Assembly: GCA_016704535.1 (NCBI GenBank)
Contig: JADIZZ010000023.1
Coordinates: 1 to 64,000 of the forward strand
Source: Betaproteobacteria bacterium
GTDB lineage: Bacteria > Pseudomonadota > Gammaproteobacteria > Burkholderiales > Burkholderiaceae_C
Direction of reading: 5' to 3'
Length of the DNA stretch: 64,000 nt
In this document: positions 1 to 6,659 of the stretch, one piece after another
Position numbering within the stretch: the stretch's first letter is position 1
Layout: each line of letters begins with the position of its first letter
Program-made: the position numbers and the translations under genes
Notes under the pieces: generated by a model
What the model was told of the DNA's origin: nothing
Seen by the model: the letters and a program-made list of their open reading frames with translations, nothing else
Database searches by the model: none

Positions 1-748
1 TGGCGCTCTTCGTGCCGCCCTGCACCGCGATCAGCGCCAGGCGGCCGTCCTCGGCCATGCATTCGAGTTCACGGCCGATGTAGTCGCCGGCCACCATGTC
101 GAGCACCACGTCGGCACCCTTGCCGCCGGTCAGGCGCTTCGTCTCGGCGACGAAGTCCTGCGTGCGGTAGTTGATGGCGTGGTCGGCGCCCAAAGCCAAG
201 CAGGCGGCGCACTTCTCGTCGCTGCCCGCGGTGACGATGACACGCGAGCCCAGCGCCCTGGCGAGTTGAATCGCGGCTACGCCGATACCACTGCTGCCGC
301 CCTGCACCAGCAGCGCTTCGCCGGGTTGCAGCCGCGCGATGTGAAAGACGTTCTGCCACACCGTGAAGAAGGTTTCAGGCAGGCTCGCCGCCTGTACCTT
401 GGTCAGGCCCTGCGGCACTGGCAGGCACTGGCCCACCGGAGCGACGCAGAACTCGGCGTAACCACCGCCGGCCACCAGGGCGCAGACGGCGTCGCCCAGG
501 GCCAGCCCGGCCGCGGCCAGGTCGGCCGGCGCACCGCCAGCCACCGTGCCGGCCACTTCCAGCCCCGGCAGGTCGCTGACCCCCGGCGGCATCGGGTACA
601 GCCCCTTGCGCTGCAGCACGTCGGGGCGGTTCACGCCCGACGCCTGCACGGCGATCAGCAGTTCACCCGGGCGTGGGTCGGGCACGGGCCGTTCGCACGG
701 CACCAGCACCTCGGGCCCGCCCGGGGCCGTGATCTCGATGGCGCGCAT
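1..748 (-). CDS. Zinc-type NAD(P)H:quinone oxidoreductase (3' end outside window)
   Basis: Medium-chain dehydrogenase/reductase of the quinone oxidoreductase (PIG3-like) family; it should reduce quinones with NADPH in the cytoplasm. About 249 N-terminal residues are visible, with the substrate-domain motif ASGVNRPDVLQRKG near residue 35 and the nucleotide-binding stretch LLVQGGSSGIGVAAIQLA in the middle. The frame runs off the left edge, so roughly a quarter of the protein is missing. The ATG at 748 is used here; an in-frame GTG at 772 would give a GTGA overlap with the pnp stop and is a real alternative. It lies directly downstream of pnp on the same strand, the order rpsO-pnp-qor common in Burkholderiales, so cotranscription is likely. 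Family assignment is secure; the substrate is not known. Confidence 0.88.
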   Translation of the reverse strand, partial: MRAIEITAPGGPEVLVPCERPVPDPRPGELLIAVQASGVNRPDVLQRKGLYPMPPGVSDLPGLEVAGTVAGGAPADLAAAGLALGDAVCALVAGGGYAEFCVAPVGQCLPVPQGLTKVQAASLPETFFTVWQNVFHIARLQPGEALLVQGGSSGIGVAAIQLARALGSRVIVTAGSDEKCAACLALGADHAINYRTQDFVAETKRLTGGKGADVVLDMVAGDYIGRELECMAEDGRLALIAVQGGTKSA

Positions 749-768
749 GCGGGCCGTCGGCTGCGCCG

Positions 769-3060
769 TCACTCGGGCTGCTTCGGTGCCTCGTCGGCCA
801 CCGGCTGCGCGACCGGCGCGCCATGGTCGGCGCCGGTTTCCACCGGCGCGGCTTCACGGCGCGGACGGTCGTCGCGGTCGCGGCGCGGCGGACGATCGTC
901 GCGGTCACGGCGCGGGCGGTCGCCCCGGTCGCCACGTGGCTCGAAACGCTCTTCAGGCATGCCTTCGGGGCGCTCGAGCAGGGCCTTCATGCTGAGCTTG
1001 ATGCGGCCCTTCTCGTCGGTTTCCAGCACCTTGACCTGCACGACCTGGCCTTCCTTGAGGAAGTCCTCGACCCGCTCGACGCGCTGGTGCGCGATCTGGC
1101 TGATGTGCAGCAGGCCGTCCTTGCCGGGCAGGATGTTGATGAGCGCACCGAAGTCCAGGATCTTGGTGATCGCACCTTCGTACACCTTGCCGATCTCGGC
1201 CTCGGCGGTGATCTCGCCGATGCGCTTGAGCGCAAACGCGGCCTTGTCGGCGTCGGTCGACGCGACGGTGATGGTGCCGTCTTCGCCGATGTCGATCGTG
1301 CAGCCGGTTTCCTCGGTCAGCGCACGGATGGTGGCGCCACCCTTGCCGATGACGTCGCGGATCTTTTCCTGGTTGATCTTCATCGTGTACAGACGCGGGG
1401 CGAAGGGGCTGACTTCGGCCTTCGCGCCACCGACGGCTTCCACCATCTTGGCCAGGATGTGCAGGCGCGCTTCCTTGGCCTGTGCCAGCGCCACCTGCAT
1501 GATTTCCTTGGTGATGCCCTGGATCTTGATGTCCATCTGCAGCGCGGTGATGCCGCCGTTGGTGCCGGCCACCTTGAAGTCCATGTCGCCCAGGTGATCC
1601 TCGTCGCCCAGGATGTCGGTCAGCACCGCAAAGCGGTTGCCTTCCTTGATCAGGCCCATCGCGATGCCGGCCACGTGGGCCTTCAGCGGCACGCCGGCGT
1701 CGAGCATGCTCAGGCAGCCGCCGCAGACGCTGGCCATCGACGACGAGCCGTTGCTCTCGGTGACTTCCGAGACGATGCGCACCGTGTACGGGAAGTCTTC
1801 CTTCTTCGGCAACACGGCGATCAGCGCGCGCTTGGCCAGGCGGCCGTGGCCGATCTCGCGCCGCTTGGGCGTGCCGAAACGGCCCGCTTCGCCGGTGGCG
1901 AAGGGGGGCATGTTGTAGTGCAGCATGAAGTTGTCGGTGAACTCGCCGGCCAGCGCGTCGATGCGCTGCGCGTCGCGCTCGGTGCCCAGCGTGGCCACCA
2001 CCAGTGCCTGCGTCTCGCCGCGCGTGAACAACGACGAGCCATGGGTGCGCGGCAGCACGCCGTTGCGGATCTCGATGGCGCGCACGGTGCGCGTGTCGCG
2101 GCCGTCGATGCGCGGCTCGCCGGACAGGATCTGGCCGCGCACGAGGCGGGCTTCGATCTCGAACAGCAACGTCTCGATCTTCACGCTGTCGAACTCGACA
2201 CCTTCGGCCTTCAGCGCGCTGAAGACGTTGGCGTAGGCTTCACGCGTGGCCTGGGTGCGGGCCTGCTTGCTGCGGATCTGGTAAGCGGCGCGCAGCGGCT
2301 CCTCGGCCAGCGCGGCGATCTTGGCGATCAGCGCCTCGTCCTTGGCCGGCGCTTGCCAGTTCCACACGGGCTTGCCGGCGTCACGCACCAGTTCGTTGAT
2401 GGCGGCGATGGCGATCTTGCCCTGGTCGTGGCCGAAAACCACGGCGCCGAGCATCACTTCTTCGCTCAGCTGATCGGCTTCAGACTCCACCATCAGCACG
2501 GCGCCTTCGGTGCCGGCGACGATGAGGTCGAGCTGGCTCTCGGTGAGCTGCGTCTTGCCCGGATTCAGCACGTACTGGCCGTTGATGTAGCCCACGCGTG
2601 CGGCACCGATGGGGCCGTTGAACGGGATGCCGCTGATCGACAACGCGGCACTGGTGCCGATCATGGCGGCGACGTCGGCCTGCACTTCGGGGTTCAGGCT
2701 GACGACGTGCACGATGACCTGCACCTCGTTGTAGAAGCCGTCCGGGAACAGCGGGCGGATGGGGCGGTCGATGAGGCGGCAGGTCAGCACCTCGAGTTCG
2801 CTCGGGCGGCCTTCGCGCTTGAAGAAGCTGCCCGGGATCTTGCCGGCGGCGTAGCTCTTCTCGGTGTAGTCCACCGTCAGCGGGAAGAAGTCCTGCCCGG
2901 CCTTGGCGTTCTTCGACGCCACGACGGTGGCCAGCACCACGGTGCCGTCGATGTCGACGAGCACGGCGCCACTGGCCTGGCGGGCGATTTCGCCGGTTTC
3001 CAGCGTGACGGTGTGTTGACCCCAGGTGAAGGTCTTGGTGATCTTGTTGAACATGCTCAT
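769..3060 (-). CDS. pnp: Polyribonucleotide nucleotidyltransferase (PNPase)
   Basis: 3'-to-5' phosphorolytic exoribonuclease of the RNA degradosome; it converts RNA plus phosphate to nucleoside diphosphates. The 763-residue product has two RNase PH-like domains (about 10-230 and 315-545), a KH domain (about 555-615, core motif VIGKGGATIRAL) and an S1 domain (about 620-690). Beyond residue 700 comes a charged tail rich in RGDRPRRDRDD-type repeats and ending in acidic and proline residues, longer than in E. coli, which may contact RNA or partner proteins. It sits 145 nt downstream of rpsO, as in most proteobacteria. A hairpin in the leader (3095-3136) resembles the kind of structure through which PNPase autoregulates in E. 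coli. Confidence 0.98.
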   Translation of the reverse strand: MSMFNKITKTFTWGQHTVTLETGEIARQASGAVLVDIDGTVVLATVVASKNAKAGQDFFPLTVDYTEKSYAAGKIPGSFFKREGRPSELEVLTCRLIDRPIRPLFPDGFYNEVQVIVHVVSLNPEVQADVAAMIGTSAALSISGIPFNGPIGAARVGYINGQYVLNPGKTQLTESQLDLIVAGTEGAVLMVESEADQLSEEVMLGAVVFGHDQGKIAIAAINELVRDAGKPVWNWQAPAKDEALIAKIAALAEEPLRAAYQIRSKQARTQATREAYANVFSALKAEGVEFDSVKIETLLFEIEARLVRGQILSGEPRIDGRDTRTVRAIEIRNGVLPRTHGSSLFTRGETQALVVATLGTERDAQRIDALAGEFTDNFMLHYNMPPFATGEAGRFGTPKRREIGHGRLAKRALIAVLPKKEDFPYTVRIVSEVTESNGSSSMASVCGGCLSMLDAGVPLKAHVAGIAMGLIKEGNRFAVLTDILGDEDHLGDMDFKVAGTNGGITALQMDIKIQGITKEIMQVALAQAKEARLHILAKMVEAVGGAKAEVSPFAPRLYTMKINQEKIRDVIGKGGATIRALTEETGCTIDIGEDGTITVASTDADKAAFALKRIGEITAEAEIGKVYEGAITKILDFGALINILPGKDGLLHISQIAHQRVERVEDFLKEGQVVQVKVLETDEKGRIKLSMKALLERPEGMPEERFEPRGDRGDRPRRDRDDRPPRRDRDDRPRREAAPVETGADHGAPVAQPVADEAPKQPE

Positions 3061-3094
3061 GCGATGTCTTCCTTCAAAGAAGTGGGCAGCGTCA

Positions 3095-3136
3095 TGCCAT
3101 TCCAGTGAAACCCTTGAAGGCGCCGTTGGAATGACA
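3095..3136 (-). promoter_or_regulatory. Hairpin in the pnp 5' leader (possible processing site)
   Basis: On the minus-strand transcript TGTCATTCCA (3136-3127) pairs with TGGAATGGCA (3104-3095), giving a 10-bp stem with one G-U pair and a 22-nt loop, 35 nt ahead of the pnp start. In E. coli the rpsO-pnp leader duplex is cut by RNase III and then used by PNPase to control its own message. The position fits; the function is inferred. Confidence 0.4.
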
Positions 3137-3173
3137 CAGCAAATGCGGCCCGGTGGTGGAACAGGTACGGCAT

Positions 3174-3196
3174 GCGGGGTGCACCAGGCACCCCGC
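3174..3196 (-). other. Strong hairpin just after rpsO
   Basis: Perfect 9-bp stem GCGGGGTGC/GCACCCCGC with a 5-nt loop, beginning 10 nt after the rpsO stop codon. There is no U-tract, so it is more likely a 3'-end stabiliser or processing boundary between rpsO and pnp than an intrinsic terminator. Confidence 0.5.
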
Positions 3197-3205
3197 GGGG
3201 CGGAA

Positions 3206-3475
3206 TTACTTGCGCAGGCCGAGCTTGGCGATCAGCGAGGTGTAACGCTCGGGCGCCACGTCCTTCAGGTAGGACAGCAGGCGCTTGCGGGCGTTGACCA
3301 TCTTCAGCAGGCCGCGGCGACCGTGGTGGTCTTTCGCGTGCAGCTTGAAGTGCGGCGTCAGTTCGTTGATGCGCGCGGTGAGCAGCGCAACCTGGACTTC
3401 GGGGCTGCCGGTATCGGCGGGGCCGCGGGCATTGTCCTTGACGATGTCGGCCTTGACGGCGGTGGCGAGAGTCAT
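3206..3475 (-). CDS. rpsO: 30S ribosomal protein S15
   Basis: Small-subunit protein that binds the three-way junction of 16S rRNA helices 20-22 and nucleates platform assembly. The 89-residue product has the usual length and conserved core (DTGSPEVQVALLTARINELTPH, then HHGRRGLLKMVNARKRLLSYL). The ATG at 3475 is preceded by AAGGAA at good spacing; an upstream in-frame ATG at 3526 has no such support and would add non-homologous residues. It heads the rpsO-pnp-qor run. A large hairpin lies immediately upstream of the ribosome binding site, consistent with the translational autoregulation known for S15 in other bacteria. Confidence 0.98.
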   Translation of the reverse strand: MTLATAVKADIVKDNARGPADTGSPEVQVALLTARINELTPHFKLHAKDHHGRRGLLKMVNARKRLLSYLKDVAPERYTSLIAKLGLRK

Positions 3476-3498
3476 GCGATTTCCTTGAGTTATCTTTT

Positions 3499-3544
3499 GG
3501 AAACCGCATTGCGGCGCCTGGGGCATGCGGCGCCTGCGGTTTCC
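3499..3544 (-). promoter_or_regulatory. Large hairpin in the rpsO leader, candidate S15 autoregulatory element
   Basis: A perfect 10-bp inverted repeat, GGAAACCGCA (3499-3508) and TGCGGTTTCC (3535-3544), encloses two copies of GCGGCGCC (3511-3518 and 3528-3535) whose GGCGCC parts can pair with each other. The structure ends about 15 nt before the AAGGAA ribosome binding site of rpsO. S15 represses its own translation through unrelated leader structures in several phyla, so this is a good candidate; S15 binding itself is not shown by the sequence. Confidence 0.5.
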
Positions 3545-3623
3545 GGGTTGGACTTGCGAACACCAGTGAAACCGACCGGTGCCGTGCTATCTCACGCAGC
3601 GTCGAAGCCGCGAAGAGCCGCCG

Positions 3624-3629
3624 ATTGTA
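3624..3629 (-). promoter_or_regulatory. Probable -10 of the rpsO promoter
   Basis: TACAAT on the minus strand, about 150 nt upstream of the rpsO start and upstream of the leader hairpin. No convincing -35 is visible at 17 nt. Confidence 0.4.
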
Positions 3630-3681
3630 GCCCGATTGCTTCTGGCGATCCGGGTCTCGCGAGCGTCGGTGCCTGGCGAGA

Positions 3682-4974
3682 TCACCGCGGCCGCTGCATG
3701 CGGCACTGAGCAGGCTGCGTAACCGCAACTGCTTCACTGCGGCGCAGCGTACGAAAGCCGAATCCCGAGCCTTCGACGTCGTGCTTCACGCCAGGTGCGC
3801 CGACGCGGTCCATCACGCTGACCACCAGCGGCTGCTGCAGCTGATGGTCTTCGGGGCGCATGGTGGCACTGTGCAGGTCGCCCAACCCGGCACGCGGACC
3901 GTCGAAACGTGCGCCTTCCAGCGCGCGCGCTACCGCCGCGGCATCGACGTTACCTGCGCGTTCGATACCCGCTGCAAGCATCTCCACCAGCACCTGCATG
4001 CGCACGTGCACGTAGTCGTCACGCGGCTCGGGATAGCGGCGCCGGAAAGCGGCGTAGAAGGCGTCCGATACCGTACCGCCCAGGTTCGGGTGCCATTCGG
4101 CCACGGCCAGCACGCGGCCGACGCCGGCCTCCCCAATGGCCGCCGGGGCACCCAGCGCATTGCCATAGAAAGTGTAGAGCCGGACGTCGGACCCCACATC
4201 GCGCAGCGCGCGGACCAGCAGTGTCAGGTCGTTGCCCCAGTTGCCCGTCAGCACGGCCTGCGCGCCACTGGCCTTGATCTTCGACGCGTAAGGCAGAAAG
4301 TCCTTCACGCGGCCCATCGGATGCAGTTCGTCGCCGACGATCTCGATGTCGGGCCGCTTGGCGCCGATCATTGCGCGCGCTGATCGCGCCACCTGCTGAC
4401 CAAAACTGTAGTCCTGGCCAATGAGGTAGACCTGCTTGACCGCAGCATCGTCGCGCAGCACCTCGGTCAGCGCGGCAAGGCGCATGTCGGCGTGGGCGTC
4501 GAAGCGGAAGTGCCAGAAGCTGCAGCGCTCGTTGGTGAGCGCCGGGTCCACCGCCGAGTAGTTCAGGAAGAGCGCTCGGCGGCGCGGTTCGCGTTCGTTG
4601 TGCTTGTCCAGCGCGTCGATCAGTGCCGCGGCCGCGGCCGAGCTGTTGCCCTGCAGCACGAAGCCTATGCGCTGGTCGAGCGCCGAGCGCAGCAGCGACA
4701 GCGCTTCCTCGACAGTGCCCTTGCTGTCGAATCGCACCAGCGCCAACGGCCGCGCGCCGCCCTGGGCTTCGGGCAGCCGAACGCCGCCGCGTGCGTTCAC
4801 GCGCTCGGTGGCCCAGAGCAGGTTTCGGAAGACCGCTTCGCCGGCGTTGGCGAAAGGCCCGGACAGTCCTTCGATGAGAGCCAGCTTGATGGGCTCACGC
4901 GGTGTCTGACCCTGAGCGGCGGGCAGGGCCGCGAGCAGCGGCACAGCCACCATGGCGCGTCGGGTCGGGTTCAT
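3682..4974 (-). CDS. ABC transporter substrate-binding protein, branched-chain amino acid (PBP1) type
   Basis: Periplasmic type 1 binding protein of the Leu/Ile/Val-binding superfamily; it should capture a small organic ligand for an ABC importer. The 430-residue product starts at the ATG at 4974, preceded by AAGGAC, with an N-terminal signal peptide (MNPTRRAMVAVPLLAALPAA) cleaved near AQG. The mature part opens with KLALIEGLSGPFANAGEA, typical of the family. No permease or ATPase genes adjoin it, so it either serves a transporter encoded elsewhere or acts alone. It lies between rpsO and tsaD on the same strand. The ligand cannot be read from the sequence. Confidence 0.85.
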   Translation of the reverse strand: MNPTRRAMVAVPLLAALPAAQGQTPREPIKLALIEGLSGPFANAGEAVFRNLLWATERVNARGGVRLPEAQGGARPLALVRFDSKGTVEEALSLLRSALDQRIGFVLQGNSSAAAAALIDALDKHNEREPRRRALFLNYSAVDPALTNERCSFWHFRFDAHADMRLAALTEVLRDDAAVKQVYLIGQDYSFGQQVARSARAMIGAKRPDIEIVGDELHPMGRVKDFLPYASKIKASGAQAVLTGNWGNDLTLLVRALRDVGSDVRLYTFYGNALGAPAAIGEAGVGRVLAVAEWHPNLGGTVSDAFYAAFRRRYPEPRDDYVHVRMQVLVEMLAAGIERAGNVDAAAVARALEGARFDGPRAGLGDLHSATMRPEDHQLQQPLVVSVMDRVGAPGVKHDVEGSGFGFRTLRRSEAVAVTQPAQCRMQRPR

Positions 4975-5032
4975 GGGGCGGGAGTCCTTGAAAAGTGAGG
5001 GACGGGCGGTCGCGGCGCCGCGAAGAAGGCGC

Positions 5033-6088
5033 TCACGCGGGGACGAGCACCGCACCCGAAAGCTCGGCCAGCGGCCAGCGCGGGCGCACCTCGAAGGCGC
5101 CGTCGGTCTCCAGCGCCGCCAGCCCCTGCTGCAGCCGCAGCGCAGCGGCCAGCGCAATCATGGCGCCGTTATCGGTGCACAGCGCCAACGGCGGGTAGTG
5201 CAGGCAAGCGCCGAGCTTCGCCGCACCGGCGTTGAGCCTTTCGCGCAGGCGCAGGTTTGCGCCCACGCCGCCAGCCACCACGAGACGTCGACTGCCGGTG
5301 GCCTTCAGCGCCTTCAGCGCCTTCGCCACCAGCACGTCGACGATCGCCGCCTGCGTGCTGGCGGCCAGGTCGGCAAGCGACTGGTTGCAAGCCTGTGCGC
5401 CCAGCTTGCGGTGCTGCGTCATCACCGCCGTCTTCAGGCCGGCGAAGGAAAAGTCGAGGTCGCCACTGTGCAGCAGCGGCCGAGGCAGGGCGTACGCGGC
5501 GGGGTCGCCAAATTCGGCCAGCCGCGCCAGCGCCGGGCCGCCCGGATAGCCGAGCCCCAACAGCTTGGCGCTCTTGTCGAAGGCTTCGCCAGCAGCGTCG
5601 TCGATGGTTTCGCCCAGCAAGGTGTAGCGGCCGACACCTTCGACCTGCATCAACTGCGTGTGGCCGCCCGAGACGAGCAGCGCGACGAAGGGAAACTCGG
5701 GCGCAGGCTCGGCCAGGAAAGGCGAGAGCAGGTGCCCTTCAAGATGGTGCACCCCCAGCGCGGGCCTGCCCAGCGCCGCGGCCAGCGCCACCGCGACACC
5801 GGCGCCCACGAGCAGCGCACCAGCCAGCCCCGGGCCACGTGTGTAGGCCACGAGATCCACCTCGGCCAGCGTGCAGCCGGCTTGCTGCATCACCTGGCGG
5901 GCCAGCGGCAGCACGCGCCGGATGTGGTCGCGCGAGGCCAGTTCGGGCACAACGCCGCCGTAGGCCGCGTGCAAGTCGACTTGACTGTGCAGCGCCTCGG
6001 CCAGCAGGCGCGGCACGCCGCCAGGCCTCGTCTCCACGAGGGCCACACCGGTTTCGTCGCAGGACGACTCGAAGCCCAGAACCTTCAT
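5033..6088 (-). CDS. tsaD: tRNA N6-adenosine threonylcarbamoyltransferase TsaD
   Basis: Transfers the threonylcarbamoyl group from TC-AMP to A37 of tRNAs reading ANN codons, with TsaB and TsaE. The 351-residue protein starts MKVLGFESSCDETG, the invariant N-terminus of the family. It carries the metal-binding HHLEGH motif near residues 110-115, LLVSGGHTQL near 135, and the ASKH-fold glycines in VAGGVGAN near 270. The ATG at 6088 is chosen because upstream codons do not match the family. A TAGACT hexamer ends 7 nt before the start, so the message may be leaderless. The gene stands alone. Confidence 0.97.
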   Translation of the reverse strand: MKVLGFESSCDETGVALVETRPGGVPRLLAEALHSQVDLHAAYGGVVPELASRDHIRRVLPLARQVMQQAGCTLAEVDLVAYTRGPGLAGALLVGAGVAVALAAALGRPALGVHHLEGHLLSPFLAEPAPEFPFVALLVSGGHTQLMQVEGVGRYTLLGETIDDAAGEAFDKSAKLLGLGYPGGPALARLAEFGDPAAYALPRPLLHSGDLDFSFAGLKTAVMTQHRKLGAQACNQSLADLAASTQAAIVDVLVAKALKALKATGSRRLVVAGGVGANLRLRERLNAGAAKLGACLHYPPLALCTDNGAMIALAAALRLQQGLAALETDGAFEVRPRWPLAELSGAVLVPA

Positions 6089-6150
6089 GCGATCGAGTCT
6101 AGCGGTGGTGACGCGGGACCCCGTGCGGAATGCTGGCATACCGCTTGCTG

Positions 6151-6249
6151 TTGAAGACGCGGCACTTTCGAGTGTCTGTCTATCTCCTCAGCAGGGCACA
6201 AGCCCTAGTCCGACCTCCTCGGCGCAAGCCGGGGAGGTCTTTTTTTTTT
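6151..6249 (+). ncRNA. Candidate small RNA antiparallel to its neighbours (5' end uncertain)
   Basis: A plus-strand transcript is implied by a textbook intrinsic terminator in a region where both flanking genes (tsaD and fdx) and everything else in the first 15 kb are on the minus strand. Upstream of the terminator is a second hairpin, AGGGC-ACAA-GCCCT (6193-6206), preceded by the pyrimidine-rich TCTATCTCCTC. The terminator stem carries CCTCCTC, an anti-Shine-Dalgarno-like run. No open reading frame of note lies inside, and no convincing promoter can be named, so the 5' end given is only a guess. A Hfq-type or anti-SD regulatory RNA is the most economical reading. Confidence 0.55.
6212..6249 (+). 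terminator. Intrinsic terminator with GCAA tetraloop
   Basis: A 12-bp stem (6212-6223 with 6228-6239, one G-U pair), a GCAA loop at 6224-6227 and ten consecutive T from 6240 to 6249. On the minus strand there is no U-tract, so it works only for plus-strand transcription. Confidence 0.9.
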
Positions 6250-6308
6250 CGGTGCGGAGCCCCATTCCGGTGCGAGCTGCGAACCGACTTCGTGCAGGCT
6301 GCGCTGCT

Positions 6309-6647
6309 TCAATGGTTCTCGCGGGCGTGGTTGATCGTGTACTTCGGAATCTCGATCGTCACGTCCTCGTTGGACAGGATGGCCTGGCAGCTCAGCCGCG
6401 AGGTGGGCGTCAGGCCCCAGGCGCGATCGAGCAGGTCTTCCTCGCTCTCGTCCATCTCACCCAGTGAGTTGAAGCCCTCCTTCACCACCACGTGGCAGGT
6501 GGTGCACGCGCAGCTCATCTCGCAGGCGTGTTCGATGGCGATGCCGTTTTCGAGCAACGCCTCGCAGACCGAAGTGCCGGCCGGCGCCTCGATGGTGTCG
6601 CCCTGCGGGCAGAGTTCGGCGTTCGGGAGGATGCGGATGATGGGCAT
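6309..6647 (-). CDS. fdx: ISC-type [2Fe-2S] ferredoxin
   Basis: Electron donor for Fe-S cluster assembly on IscU. The 112-residue protein has the four ligand cysteines at exactly the E. coli Fdx positions, 42, 48, 51 and 87 (context HACEMSCACTTCHVV and RLSCQA), within an adrenodoxin-type fold. It is the last gene of the isc operon, 12 nt downstream of hscA. No terminator is apparent immediately after it on the minus strand. Confidence 0.97.
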   Translation of the reverse strand: MPIIRILPNAELCPQGDTIEAPAGTSVCEALLENGIAIEHACEMSCACTTCHVVVKEGFNSLGEMDESEEDLLDRAWGLTPTSRLSCQAILSNEDVTIEIPKYTINHARENH

Positions 6648-6659
6648 GGGAACCTGATT

